64,000 bases of DNA, taken from an uncultured Chlamydiae bacterium (GTDB lineage: Bacteria; Chlamydiota; Chlamydiia; Chlamydiales; SM23-39). The DNA lies in the NCBI GenBank assembly GCA_903893545.1, contig CAITMJ010000021.1, positions 62,001-126,000 on the forward strand, written 5' to 3'. The notes under the pieces were generated by a model. That model saw only the letters and a program-made list of their open reading frames with translations. It had not been told where the DNA came from and searched no databases. This document shows, piece after piece, positions 29,254 through 38,431 of the stretch (position 1 is the stretch's first letter; every line of letters starts with the position of its first letter). The translations under genes and the position numbers were made by a program.

Positions 29254-31257
29254 TCAAGAATTTTTTGAAGGCTCATCAGCCTTCATCATTTCCATATTTT
29301 GATAGTAGCGCATAAGATCACGTGCCCTTGCAGCATCTTCAAAACGGTGTTCTTTTGCTGCGACCTTCATCTCCGCCGCATACTCCTTAATTTTTGCTTC
29401 TAAATCGGAAATGTCGAAATGTTCCTTTTTGAGTACATTCTCTGACGGCTGCTCTACAATCCCAAACGTCTCTTCAATCGAAGAGGCTTGCTCTCGTTTA
29501 ACAGATCGTGGAGTAATATTATGCTTGGCATTATAAGCCATCTGAACTTGTCTGCGCTCAGAAGTAATGGCCAAAGCCTTCTCAATAGCACCGGTCCTCT
29601 TATCGGCATACATAATGACTCGGCCACGTATGTTTCTGGCTGCGCGCCCGCAAGTTTGTATCAGGGCTGTTTCTGACCGAAGGAACCCTTCCTTATCTGC
29701 ATCTAAAATCACCACTAAAGTAACCTCTGGAATGTCGAGCCCCTCTCGAAGGAGGTTAATGCCTACGAGAACATCAAACGCGCCAAGACGAAGAGATTTA
29801 ATAATTTGCATCCGCTCTAAGGTGTCGATATCAGAATGGATGTACTTAGCTTTGACTCCGATTTCATTAAGATATTTCGATAGATCTTCCGATAGTTTTT
29901 TCGTAAGGGTCGTGACTAAAACACGTCCTCCTTGCTCCGTTTCAATACGAATCTCTTCTAAGCAATCATCCACCTGGCCTGACGCTGGGCGCACTGTAAT
30001 TTCAGGATCTAAAAGACCAGTCGGCCGAATCAGCTGCTCAACGATATCTCCTTCGGCTTCCCCTACTTCCCAAAGACCAGGTGTTGCAGAAACATAAATC
30101 ACGTTCTTGAATTTTTCATACGCTTCTTCGAACTTAAGCGGTCGGTTATCAAAAGCAGAGGGGAGACGGAACCCGAATTCTACAAGAGCCTGTTTTCGTG
30201 AACGGTCTCCATTATACATCGCGTGAAGTTGCGGCAATGTTTGATGCGACTCATCGATAAAAAACAAAAAATCCTTGGGAAAGTAGTCTAATAAGCAAGG
30301 AGAAGGATCTCCTGCCCGTCTTTTTGAAAGATGCCGCGAGTAGTTCTCGATTCCTTTGCAAAAGCCTATCTCCCGAATCATCTCTAAATCATAGCGAGTC
30401 CGTTCTTTAATCCTCTGCGCTTCAATAAGCCGATTTTCCTTTTCAAAAAAGGCAATCCTTTCCTGTAGTTCAGCGCGGATCGTCTGCATCGCTTCGAAGC
30501 GAACGCTTTCAGGAGTCACATAGTGAGATCCTGGATAGATGGTAATGGTCTCTAGCCGTTTCTGTACTTTGCCTGTGATGGGATCGATCTGCGATAGTCT
30601 TTCCACCTGGTCACCAAAAAATTCAATTCGATAGGCGAGGTCTTCTTCATAGGCTGGGACGATCTCAAGCACATCTCCGCGAACGCGAAACGTCGCGCGC
30701 ACAAGATCGTAATCCGAACGCTTGTAATGCAGCTCGACTAAGTGAATCAAAACGTTATCGCGCCGCACTTCCTGATTCAAAGAGAGCGTTAAAAGCATCT
30801 GACTATAGTGCTCAGGAGAACCAAGGCCGTAAATACAAGAAACCGAAGAAACAACAATGACGTCGGGACGCTCAATCAGCGAACGGGTCGCCGAAAGACG
30901 CATTCTTTCAATGCGTTCATTGATTGCAAGATCCTTCTCGATATAGGTGTCGGTGCGAGCGATATAAGCTTCTGGCTGGTAATAGTCGTAATAGGAAACA
31001 AAATATTCAACGGCATTTTCTGGAAAAAAACCTTTAAACTCTTGATAGAGTTGTGCAGCGAGTGTCTTATTATGGGCAAGAATAAGAGCTGGTTTTTGAA
31101 TGTTCTGGATGACATTGGCCATTGTAAAGGTCTTACCAGACCCCGTAATGCCAAGCAGGACTTGCGCCTCCTTGCCACTTGTAATGCCAGAGGTTAAACA
31201 GCGAATCGCTTCAGGCTGGTCGCCGGTAGGCGAAAACTCAGCTTTTAGCTTAAACAC
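29254..31257 (-). CDS. uvrB: UvrABC excinuclease subunit B
   Basis: The damage-verifying subunit of nucleotide excision repair. The 667 residues include Walker A GITGSGKTFT near residue 40, the beta-hairpin YVSYYDYYQPEAYIA near residue 92, helicase motifs (FFIDESHQTLPQ, TTLTKKLSEDLSKYL, LREGLDIPEV, QTCGRAARN), and the C-terminal UvrC-binding UVR motif (AAEMKVAAKEHRFEDAARARD). The start is a GTG at 31257, 13 bp inside the end of the upstream tyrP-like gene, so translation is likely coupled. UvrA and UvrC are not in the window. Confidence 0.97.
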   Translation of the reverse strand: MFKLKAEFSPTGDQPEAIRCLTSGITSGKEAQVLLGITGSGKTFTMANVIQNIQKPALILAHNKTLAAQLYQEFKGFFPENAVEYFVSYYDYYQPEAYIARTDTYIEKDLAINERIERMRLSATRSLIERPDVIVVSSVSCIYGLGSPEHYSQMLLTLSLNQEVRRDNVLIHLVELHYKRSDYDLVRATFRVRGDVLEIVPAYEEDLAYRIEFFGDQVERLSQIDPITGKVQKRLETITIYPGSHYVTPESVRFEAMQTIRAELQERIAFFEKENRLIEAQRIKERTRYDLEMIREIGFCKGIENYSRHLSKRRAGDPSPCLLDYFPKDFLFFIDESHQTLPQLHAMYNGDRSRKQALVEFGFRLPSAFDNRPLKFEEAYEKFKNVIYVSATPGLWEVGEAEGDIVEQLIRPTGLLDPEITVRPASGQVDDCLEEIRIETEQGGRVLVTTLTKKLSEDLSKYLNEIGVKAKYIHSDIDTLERMQIIKSLRLGAFDVLVGINLLREGLDIPEVTLVVILDADKEGFLRSETALIQTCGRAARNIRGRVIMYADKRTGAIEKALAITSERRQVQMAYNAKHNITPRSVKREQASSIEETFGIVEQPSENVLKKEHFDISDLEAKIKEYAAEMKVAAKEHRFEDAARARDLMRYYQNMEMMKADEPSKNS

Positions 31258-32399
31258 AGCACCCCCACAAAAAGCGAGATCAGAATAATGAGCAAAAGAA
31301 CAGCTCGCTTAAACCAATGTTTATATGTAGGTAATTTCCAGGCCATAAGAGGCGGCAAAAGACCGAGGAGAATAACGACAAAAAGTCCTGCATATTGAAG
31401 GGCTAATAAAAAGCCCCGTTGATAGGTAAGAACAAAGAGAAGCGGAGGAATAAATGTAATAAGACAAGCAAATTCTCGTCCCCAAGTAAAGCGATGCAAT
31501 CTCAGGCCATCACCCAGAAAGTCTGAAAGACTTAACGATACCCCCAAGAAGGAGGTGATCATTGCAAAAAAGGCAAAGGCGCTAGCAATATTTGAAATCC
31601 AAGGGCTTGCAATCAAAGAAGCAAGTGGAATCGTCGCAGAAAATCCTCCTTCCCATGCTCCATAAAGGCCTGTCAGAGGAACTACGCCTAGGACTAAAAA
31701 TACCCATACGCAGTAAACAATAAGTGGAATTAAGCTCCCAATAAAAATGGCGGCTTTCAATTTTCTAGAATCGTGATGCAAATAGGTAGTAAGACTTGGA
31801 ATAACGATGTGAAAACCATAGGAGGTAAAAATCACCGGAATAGCGCCCCAAACAGCTGAAAAATCTATACGTTTAAGAAGGTTAAAATCGATATAGGATG
31901 GCAAAAACACGATGAGTGCAAAATAGGCAATGATTAATCCAATCATCAACAAGCGATTTACATAATCGACAGTTCTCGTTCCAAAATAGACAAAGAAACC
32001 AAATAAGATAAGCAGAGGAAATGCGCCAATCCACACCGGAACCTGGCTGCCGAAAATAACCTCAATCATTTGAAGAAAAAGAGGAGCACATCCCGCTATA
32101 TAAGCAGCTGTTAGGGAGTAAAGAAGCAAAAGGTAGACAACCCAACAGACAATTTTCCCAGCAACTCCCAACGTTTTCCCAGCCATTGTAATCATGTTCA
32201 CGTTCCCGGGAAACGCGAGATTGACTTCCAAAATCAAATAAGCAGTCGTAAACATAAACAGCCAAGAGAGCGCCAAAGCGGCAAATGAAGGGATAAAGCC
32301 CGCAAAAGCTACCATCACAGGCAAAGCTAACATGCCCGCCCCAATAGAAGTCCCCGCAACGAGTAGAATCCCGCCTAAGAGACGATTCGTTTTCAACAT
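31245..32399 (-). CDS. tyrP: aromatic amino acid permease TyrP-like (first of a tandem pair)
   Basis: A 384-residue inner membrane protein of the HAAAP family (tyrosine/tryptophan:H+ symporters), with about eleven hydrophobic helices. The opening GGILLVAGTSIGAGMLALPVM is the family signature for the substrate- and ion-binding first helix. A second conserved block, FTSYGFHIVIPSLTTYLHHD, lies near residue 190. It sits 6 bp downstream of its paralogue and overlaps uvrB by 13 bp. A tandem tyrP pair is also known in C. trachomatis. It would import tyrosine or tryptophan from the host. Confidence 0.9.
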   Translation of the reverse strand: MLKTNRLLGGILLVAGTSIGAGMLALPVMVAFAGFIPSFAALALSWLFMFTTAYLILEVNLAFPGNVNMITMAGKTLGVAGKIVCWVVYLLLLYSLTAAYIAGCAPLFLQMIEVIFGSQVPVWIGAFPLLILFGFFVYFGTRTVDYVNRLLMIGLIIAYFALIVFLPSYIDFNLLKRIDFSAVWGAIPVIFTSYGFHIVIPSLTTYLHHDSRKLKAAIFIGSLIPLIVYCVWVFLVLGVVPLTGLYGAWEGGFSATIPLASLIASPWISNIASAFAFFAMITSFLGVSLSLSDFLGDGLRLHRFTWGREFACLITFIPPLLFVLTYQRGFLLALQYAGLFVVILLGLLPPLMAWKLPTYKHWFKRAVLLLIILISLFVGVLCLS

Positions 32400-32405
32400 A
32401 AAGCC

Positions 32406-33617
32406 TTATGAAAAAATGTGTACTATCTCACAACCGATCACAAGAAGGGAAAAGGCGAATGCAATCACGAGGAGAGGTTTCCCACCCATGACGTGGTAAG
32501 AAGAAAGGATCTTCTTTTTATACCGCCCAACCCAAACCATGAAGACAGGCATAATTCCGAAAAGAATCATCGCGCAGATTCCTCCTGCAAAACTCAACGC
32601 CTTGAAAAAAACTTCAGGATACGAAAGGGCAAATATCAATGGGGGCAATAAAGCGAGAATGCAAAACCAACTGCTATTTTTTCGTGTCGAGAGCTTTCCT
32701 AACCCATCGGCAATAAAATGCGTTAAGCTCAGCCCTTGAGCCAAGAACGAAGTCACAATTGCGAAAAATGCAAAACTTCTTGCAAATCCTGCAATCTTAT
32801 CGCTACCAAGTGATGCGTGAAGCGCCATCGTAGCCTCTTCGCCCCTTTGATAGCTATCGAGAATTCCATGAGGCCCTTCTAAAGAAACAGTCCCTAGTAC
32901 CAAGACTGTCCAAAGAACATACACCACTAGAGCTAGCAAACTCCCGCCAAGAATGGCCAATCTTACCCGTCTTAGATCTCCCTGCATATATGCAGTTAAA
33001 CTAGGGATCATATTCTGGAAGCCGAATGACACAACGAGAACAGGCAATGCCAAAAATGTATACTGAGGAGCAAAGTGCAAGAAAAGCTGTGGATGAATTT
33101 GAAAAATGCCAAGCCCGATCATACCCAAATAGGTGGCAATGAGTCCAACCATCAAGATACGGTTGAAAAGATCCACTGGTCTTGTTCCTAAATAGACGAT
33201 CCAACCGAAAAGAACCGTAAAAAAAAGTGAAGCTCCCCAAGCTGGGAGATGAAACCCAAATAGATCCATGATAATTGCTGAAGAAATACCTCCGCTTGCA
33301 GAGATATACGCAACGAGGAGTGCATAGAAAAGAAAAAGATATGTGAACCAACCGATTGTGCGACCTACATTGCCCAATGATTCTTTAGCCATGGAGAGAA
33401 GATTTACCTGTCCGGAAAACCAACCACATACCTCCACCAGAAGAAAAGCGGAAAAAGTCATAAAGGCCCAGGCGATAAAAAGGGCAACGAGAGCCGGGAA
33501 AAAACCAGCCAGTCCCGTCATAATCGGCAAGGCAAGCATTCCTGCTCCTATGCAACTGCCTGCAATTAAAAGAATACCGCCCAACACACTGCCGGACATC
33601 AAACGATGTTGATTCAT
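32406..33617 (-). CDS. tyrP: aromatic amino acid permease TyrP-like (second of a tandem pair)
   Basis: A 403-residue paralogue of the gene that follows it, with the same opening signature GGILLIAGSCIGAGMLALPIM and the equivalent VVSFGFQNMIPSLTAYMQGD. The two proteins align along their whole length but have diverged clearly, so this is an old duplication rather than a recent one, and the pair may differ in substrate (for example tyrosine versus tryptophan). It is 7 bp downstream of thyX and reads the same way, so it probably belongs to the thyX transcript. Confidence 0.9.
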   Translation of the reverse strand: MNQHRLMSGSVLGGILLIAGSCIGAGMLALPIMTGLAGFFPALVALFIAWAFMTFSAFLLVEVCGWFSGQVNLLSMAKESLGNVGRTIGWFTYLFLFYALLVAYISASGGISSAIIMDLFGFHLPAWGASLFFTVLFGWIVYLGTRPVDLFNRILMVGLIATYLGMIGLGIFQIHPQLFLHFAPQYTFLALPVLVVSFGFQNMIPSLTAYMQGDLRRVRLAILGGSLLALVVYVLWTVLVLGTVSLEGPHGILDSYQRGEEATMALHASLGSDKIAGFARSFAFFAIVTSFLAQGLSLTHFIADGLGKLSTRKNSSWFCILALLPPLIFALSYPEVFFKALSFAGGICAMILFGIMPVFMVWVGRYKKKILSSYHVMGGKPLLVIAFAFSLLVIGCEIVHIFS

Positions 33618-33624
33618 AGAAACT

Positions 33625-35256
33625 CTAGTTTTTATTTTGTAACTTCAGTTCTTGCCTAATCTCTGCACCCAAACGGCCCAGCTCATATCCATTAAAATCT
33701 ACAAATTTAAAGAATCGTTCAAAAGCTGGAAGGGCTCTACTTACTTGAGAAGCCATTTCCTGCGCAATAAGCCGATACGTTGTATGCCCTGCCGCCTGAG
33801 ATCTTAGCTCTGAGAGCCATTGCAAGGAACGAAGATTAATATGGAAATACCAATGGATGTTATATGCCATTGGAACAACATACTGAGCCTCTTCGGGCAA
33901 TTCCGCTGCAATTGTATCATAGGCCTTCTTAGCCGCTTCCATCGCTTCCACATAATCTTTTTCCATCTCAGTGCCCACGATTTCAGGAGGCAAGTAATAG
34001 CCAAAATTGCAAGTGAGTAACTGCCGCTCTTGAGTCAGCATCCTATGTCGATGCAAATCTCGGTACACCCCGAAGTCGGCCAAAATTTCAAATGTGAATG
34101 AAGCGTGTTCTAAAGCTCTTGGCGACTTATGTCGTCTATTTTCTCTAGCCGAGCACGCGGTATCTAAAATCCGCGATAACTCTTCATCTGGAAGCGCCTT
34201 GCAATAATTTTGCAATTCGATCAGGCCGCCGGAAGTACAATTAAAAAGAAGAGCTCCAGCAACTTTGAAGACAGACTCAGCGTCATAATCGACCAAACGA
34301 ACTCCCGGCTGTGACATGGGCTCGACTGCTCCTGCATGATGACGAGCAAGTTCCTGAATATCGCTCTGCATGGTCTCTGTAAACTGCGAAAATAATTGGT
34401 AATGCTTATGAGAAGGTTCCGATCTTCGAATAAACGAAGGGATCACTTTCGCAAGTTCACTATAAGAATTTTTCCCAACTTCCTGCATTTCTGCTAAATT
34501 GTGACAATTCAATTTTTGAATCAAACTTTCATAGAATCGACCATTCCCATACATCCCCATGTTTGTCATTGCACTTGCCGGAAGAAGTCCTCGCAAACAA
34601 TCGAGAACTTTTGCGCGGAGCGCTGCTGTATAGGCTGCCTTAGAAATCGTCGGTTCTTTTGGGAACCCTTGCTCGATCAGTGCGGTCAGCGGCGGGATTA
34701 GCTTGTTATAGGTATCGAATAAATGGTTACAGGTATCTAGAAAAAGATCGCGATACGCAGAAGTCAAGAGAACGGGTTCCTGATAAAATTGGTAACGGCC
34801 GTCTACTTTTTGATCGAAGTAAATATACCGCGTCGACTTCTCAAGAGGAGACCCTCCAATCCGGCAATCCTCAATAACCTTTGCTGCAAGCATCGATATA
34901 TTTTCGATGGCAAGATGCGCTCCGCCTAATTCACCGATTGAGTCATCGCCATAGCCATCTAAAATACGATCATAAAAACTTTGCGCTTTCTGAATTGCAA
35001 CCAATTGAGCATTGGCCGATCCGCCATCGGCAGCTTTCCCCGCGATTGCAGCAAAAGACATGTCCTCATTTAAAATAAATTCTTTGAGCAGTAGCGAGCG
35101 AAGACCAAGAGTCGAGCGAGAATAGCGGGAAAAAAGAGCTCCCTTGATCACTTCCGGAAGATTTCTCAAAGCAAAAATATTGCTCGTCGTATTTGTGACA
35201 AAATGCTCGAGGATCCGAATCTGACTCTCAGAAAATTCTTCACCGCTCTGCAACAT
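33625..35256 (-). CDS. thyX: flavin-dependent thymidylate synthase ThyX, double-length form
   Basis: Makes dTMP from dUMP using methylene-tetrahydrofolate and FAD. At 543 residues it is about twice the usual ThyX and reads as two tandem ThyX-like halves. The N-terminal half has GALFSRYSRSTLGLRSLLL, GDDSIGELGGAHLAIENIS and KSTRYI. The C-terminal half has ALEHASFTFEI and, near residue 405, RHRMLTQERQLL, close to the ThyX motif RHRxxSxxxxSxR. Long ThyX proteins are a chlamydial feature as I recall (CT632). The start has an ideal GGAGGT site. It diverges from hemB, again as in C. trachomatis, and heads a five-gene leftward run. Confidence 0.9.
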   Translation of the reverse strand: MLQSGEEFSESQIRILEHFVTNTTSNIFALRNLPEVIKGALFSRYSRSTLGLRSLLLKEFILNEDMSFAAIAGKAADGGSANAQLVAIQKAQSFYDRILDGYGDDSIGELGGAHLAIENISMLAAKVIEDCRIGGSPLEKSTRYIYFDQKVDGRYQFYQEPVLLTSAYRDLFLDTCNHLFDTYNKLIPPLTALIEQGFPKEPTISKAAYTAALRAKVLDCLRGLLPASAMTNMGMYGNGRFYESLIQKLNCHNLAEMQEVGKNSYSELAKVIPSFIRRSEPSHKHYQLFSQFTETMQSDIQELARHHAGAVEPMSQPGVRLVDYDAESVFKVAGALLFNCTSGGLIELQNYCKALPDEELSRILDTACSARENRRHKSPRALEHASFTFEILADFGVYRDLHRHRMLTQERQLLTCNFGYYLPPEIVGTEMEKDYVEAMEAAKKAYDTIAAELPEEAQYVVPMAYNIHWYFHINLRSLQWLSELRSQAAGHTTYRLIAQEMASQVSRALPAFERFFKFVDFNGYELGRLGAEIRQELKLQNKN

Positions 35257-35275
35257 TTGAAACCTCCAGAAGATT

Positions 35276-35292
35276 TGGCATTTAGCGTGCCA
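35276..35292 (-). promoter_or_regulatory. candidate sigma-54 (-24/-12) promoter of thyX
   Basis: Reading leftward from 35292: TGGCACG-CTAA-ATGCC, a perfect -24 element and a partial -12 element with the diagnostic GG-N10-GC spacing. The predicted start near 35266 leaves only a 10-base leader, which truncates GGAGGT to GAGGT. The site is itself nearly palindromic (TGGCA...TGCCA), so it also scores weakly rightward toward hemB. Confidence 0.4.
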
Positions 35293-35362
35293 GAACGATC
35301 GACACAGTGCAAGTGATTTTCAGTTGCAGGGGGTCTCAAGGTATAGTAAAATCTGTAAAAAA

Positions 35363-36340
35363 ATGAACATGACCCTTTCCTTACCGATCCGCCTCCGAAG
35401 AAATCGACGATCTTTCGCGATTCGAACAATGCTCCAAGAAACTGAACTCAATGCAGCAGATTTTGTAGTCCCTCTCTTTGTTATCGAGGGAAAGAACCTC
35501 TCTCTTCCTATCCAATCGATGCCTGAAATTACGCGCCTTTCCCTCGATTACTTGCTCAAAAAGATCGAAACCCTTTCCAAAAAAGGGATCCAGTCCATTT
35601 GCTTATTCCCTTCTTTAGAAAATTCCTCGCGCTCTCTAGAGGCTGAGGAAGCCTGGAACGCAAACGGCCTCATGCAAAAAGCAATCTTTTCCATCAAAAA
35701 CCATTTCCCCGAAATGTGCGTAATGGCCGACATCGCACTCGACCCTTATACCTCGCACGGACATGATGGAATTGTTAAAGAAGGGGAAATTGTCAATGAT
35801 GAAACGGTCGAATGCCTCGCGAAGATGGCTCTAGCACAAGCAGAAGCGGGAGTCGACTTCGTTGCTCCAAGCGATATGATGGATGGCCGCGTTCAGGTCA
35901 TTCGAGAAACTCTCGACAAAAATGGCTTTTCCTCTGTTGGGATTGTCGCTTATAGCGCAAAGTATGCATCTGCGCTCTATGGCCCTTTTCGCGAAGCATT
36001 AAATGTAAGCTTACAATTCGGCGATAAAAAAACTTATCAGCTCGACCCTGCCAATGTCCGAGAAGCTCTTTTAGAAGCCAAACTCGACGAAGAAGAGGGA
36101 GCTGATATCCTCATGGTCAAGCCCGCCCTTTTCTATTTAGACGTCATCGCCAAGTTACGGCAAAGAACAGAGCGCCCGATTGCCGCTTATCACGTCAGTG
36201 GTGAATATGCGATGGTTATGGCCGCAGCACAACAAGGCTGGCTCGACGCAAATAAAGTCTTTGCAGAAGCCCTTCTCAGCATCAAACGGGCTGGTGCTGA
36301 CCTGATTTTTACATACGCCGCAGAACGTCTGCTAATGTAA
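35363..36340 (+). CDS. hemB: delta-aminolevulinic acid dehydratase (porphobilinogen synthase)
   Basis: Condenses two 5-aminolevulinates to porphobilinogen in haem synthesis. From the ATG at 35363 (the frame is open back to 35324) it has 325 residues, the normal length. Diagnostic parts are RLRRNRRSFAIRTML at the start, DIALDPYTSHGHDG, the Schiff-base lysine of VAYSAKYASALYGPFR and the second active-site lysine of ADILMVKPAL. The first metal region reads DIALDPYTSHGH rather than the cysteine-rich zinc form, pointing to a magnesium-type enzyme. Its last Met and TAA stop come from palindrome copy 5, shared with convergent mutY. Confidence 0.96.
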   Translation: MNMTLSLPIRLRRNRRSFAIRTMLQETELNAADFVVPLFVIEGKNLSLPIQSMPEITRLSLDYLLKKIETLSKKGIQSICLFPSLENSSRSLEAEEAWNANGLMQKAIFSIKNHFPEMCVMADIALDPYTSHGHDGIVKEGEIVNDETVECLAKMALAQAEAGVDFVAPSDMMDGRVQVIRETLDKNGFSSVGIVAYSAKYASALYGPFREALNVSLQFGDKKTYQLDPANVREALLEAKLDEEEGADILMVKPALFYLDVIAKLRQRTERPIAAYHVSGEYAMVMAAAQQGWLDANKVFAEALLSIKRAGADLIFTYAAERLLM

Positions 36341-36353
36341 AGCAGCTTTACAT
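36335..36353. repeat. 19-bp palindrome, copy 5 (centre A); stop codon for hemB and mutY
   Basis: ATGTAAAGCAGCTTTACAT. The arms are identical to the other copies; only the unpaired centre differs (A instead of G). ATG-TAA at 36335-36340 ends hemB and the opposite-strand ATG-TAA at 36353-36348 ends mutY. Confidence 0.97.
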
Positions 36354-37364
36354 TTGAGAAAGTATTTTCCGATGTCCGGAAGAAAAGGAAAGTTGGGAGA
36401 GATTCGCCTTAAGGATCCAGGTATACCCTTCTACTTCTTTTGATTCTTGAGTAGTGAAATAAAGAGGAAATAGTTTGGCTGAAAAACGGGTAAAGGAATG
36501 GGCTACAGGCTCCATCTGCCGCACAAACGTAGGCAAAGCCCCGAGAAGGCGGCGTAGTTCCTTTTTTAAAGCAAGAGCGCTTCTTTGTTTTTCAAAATAG
36601 GGAAACTCCCAAAGATCTCCCATTAATTGGCCGCTTGGATTTTTTCGCACAAGAATGCGCCCCAGTGCCTCTACTACAGCTACGCCGCGAACAATCTTTT
36701 CGATTTTTGGCCCCGAAGCTTTGATCGGAAGAGCTTTTGCCTGACCTTTCAATTTTGCTGAGCAGCCTGCGCTAAGAGGGCACTCTTCGCATTGAGGAGT
36801 CGCCGTGCAAAGCGTCGCTCCTAACTCAATGAGCGCCTCAGCGGTAATCCAAGGCTGCTCCTTGCTTAAAAATTGATTCGTAAATGCTTCAACTCGCCGT
36901 CTGCCGGATGTTTTTCCAATATCTTCATCAATCCATGCATACCGAGAGATCACTCGGAGGACATTTCCATCGACCGCTGCAGCTCTTTTCTTAAATCCAA
37001 AGCTTAAAATAGCCGCAACTGTATAAGGTCCAAGCCCTCGAATCTTTAATAGCTCCTCCCTAGTATCGGGCAACTTGCCTCCATATTCTTGAATAATCTG
37101 GCAAGCTCCTGCATGAAGATTGCGCGCTCGACTATAATAACCAAGCCCTTCCCAAATCTTGATTACTTGTTCTAAGGGTGCTGTCGCCAAATGGCCAATG
37201 GTGGGAAAAAGTTCCATCCATCGAAGAAAGTACGGAACCACAACTTGCGCACGCGTTTGCTGCAGCATCACTTCCGATACCCAAACGCGATAGGGAGTGG
37301 GATCATCCCTCCAAGGAAACGCTCTCTTATTCTCTAAAAACCAGACATCTAACTGCGAACTCAT
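36348..37364 (-). CDS. mutY: adenine DNA glycosylase MutY
   Basis: Removes adenine mispaired with 8-oxoguanine. The 338 residues include FPWRDDPTPYRVWVSEVMLQQTR with the catalytic Glu, the helix-hairpin-helix LLKIRGLGPYTVAAILSFGF near residue 105, catalytic-region Asp in VDGNVLRVISR, and the iron-sulfur cluster cysteines C-x6-C-x2-C-x5-C in LCTATPQCEECPLSAGC. A Nudix-like C-terminal domain for 8-oxoG recognition follows. The start shares one base with the mreC stop (TAATG). The final Met and TAA stop are supplied by palindrome copy 5. Confidence 0.95.
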   Translation of the reverse strand: MSSQLDVWFLENKRAFPWRDDPTPYRVWVSEVMLQQTRAQVVVPYFLRWMELFPTIGHLATAPLEQVIKIWEGLGYYSRARNLHAGACQIIQEYGGKLPDTREELLKIRGLGPYTVAAILSFGFKKRAAAVDGNVLRVISRYAWIDEDIGKTSGRRRVEAFTNQFLSKEQPWITAEALIELGATLCTATPQCEECPLSAGCSAKLKGQAKALPIKASGPKIEKIVRGVAVVEALGRILVRKNPSGQLMGDLWEFPYFEKQRSALALKKELRRLLGALPTFVRQMEPVAHSFTRFSAKLFPLYFTTQESKEVEGYTWILKANLSQLSFSSGHRKILSQM

Positions 37365-38431
37365 TATTCAATGCTCATAGGAGGGAGAACATAGAGAGAT
37401 GAAATTTCCTCAAAATTGCCGGCGATTGGAGTTGCTTCTAATTCGTAGGCAAAATCTCCTGATCGCAACGGCCCAATTTTTGTAATTACCGCTACTTTTA
37501 ACCCCGGAGGGAAAACACCGTCGAGTCCCGATGTCACTAACACATCGCCGACACGAATGATCTCAGAACGAAGATCTCGCGCGGGACCTTCATGGTCTTT
37601 AAAGTCGCAGCTAAATCCCACTCCTTTTAATGTCGATTGCAAGGTGCGATAGTAGGGGGCGCTGCTCCCAAAAATTTCTCCCTTGGCAAGGTATCCATCT
37701 TCCCATCGAATAGGAAGGGAATTTTGTAAAATTCGAAGTTCTTCTTCTAGCTTTTCACAGTTCGATCCTGAGCGCTTTTTTAAGCGATCTAAAAGGGTTT
37801 TAACAAGAGAGACAATCTCTCGATCGAGGATTGATCCTCGGATTGCACGAACGGCAGTTTTTAAACCAGAATCGGTAATCAGTCGAACGCGAGATTGTCT
37901 TTTCCCTACAAATTCTACAATCCCAACCAAGGATGACCCAAAGACGACAGGGCTATTTTTAGCGATAATTTTTTGCCCCAAAGCTCCATTGTTCTCTTCG
38001 CCAACATCGATCCAGCAACTACTGCTCCAAGAGGTCGGATCTCGATAGATCACGCGCGCAAACGCCGCTCTAGTCTCTTGTTGAAGCAAGGACTTCATTT
38101 CATTAGAACGGCGATTGATAAATTCCTTGGCCTTTGTCTCATCAGAGGTAAGATTTCGAAACAATTCTATCTGTTCTCGAAAGCGTTTTTCCGATCCTAA
38201 CCATTCATAGACAAAATCCAACTGACTTCTGAGTTGATGATTTTCTAACTGCAGGCTTTTGAGTTCTTGCGAATTCAAGGCAGGCAAAGAAGCTACCGGA
38301 GAAGGTCGAATAGAGGCCCAAAATGGCGTGACTGCAGCCATTACCTGGGAACGAATTTGATCCGAGGCATTTTGCGGAAGGCTTATGAGGGAAAGCAGTA
38401 AGAGGGGCAGGATAAAAGAGGCTCCAGTCAC
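37364..38431 (-). CDS. mreC: MreC-like cell-shape/division protein
   Basis: A 355-residue bitopic protein: one N-terminal hydrophobic segment (SFILPLLLLSLISL), a coiled-coil stretch (LNSQELKSLQLENHQLRSQLDFVYEWL), and two beta-rich halves containing KNSPVVFGSSLVGIVEFVGKRQSRVRLITD and VGDVLVTSGLDGVFPPGLKVAVITKI. These are the two MreC fold signatures. In rod-shaped bacteria MreC links MreB to peptidoglycan synthases; in chlamydiae MreB/MreC act in polarised division. A long insert of about 60 residues separates the halves. The start is GTG at 38431, overlapping the tyrB stop by 4 bp. From memory CT638 has the same place in C. trachomatis. Confidence 0.85.
   Translation of the reverse strand: MTGASFILPLLLLSLISLPQNASDQIRSQVMAAVTPFWASIRPSPVASLPALNSQELKSLQLENHQLRSQLDFVYEWLGSEKRFREQIELFRNLTSDETKAKEFINRRSNEMKSLLQQETRAAFARVIYRDPTSWSSSCWIDVGEENNGALGQKIIAKNSPVVFGSSLVGIVEFVGKRQSRVRLITDSGLKTAVRAIRGSILDREIVSLVKTLLDRLKKRSGSNCEKLEEELRILQNSLPIRWEDGYLAKGEIFGSSAPYYRTLQSTLKGVGFSCDFKDHEGPARDLRSEIIRVGDVLVTSGLDGVFPPGLKVAVITKIGPLRSGDFAYELEATPIAGNFEEISSLYVLPPMSIE

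Noticed and set aside
36004-36015. TGTAAGCTTACA inside hemB as a further repeat copy
   Set aside because: It lies in conserved coding sequence, lacks the GC core and ATG ends, and fits the local codons; best explained as chance.
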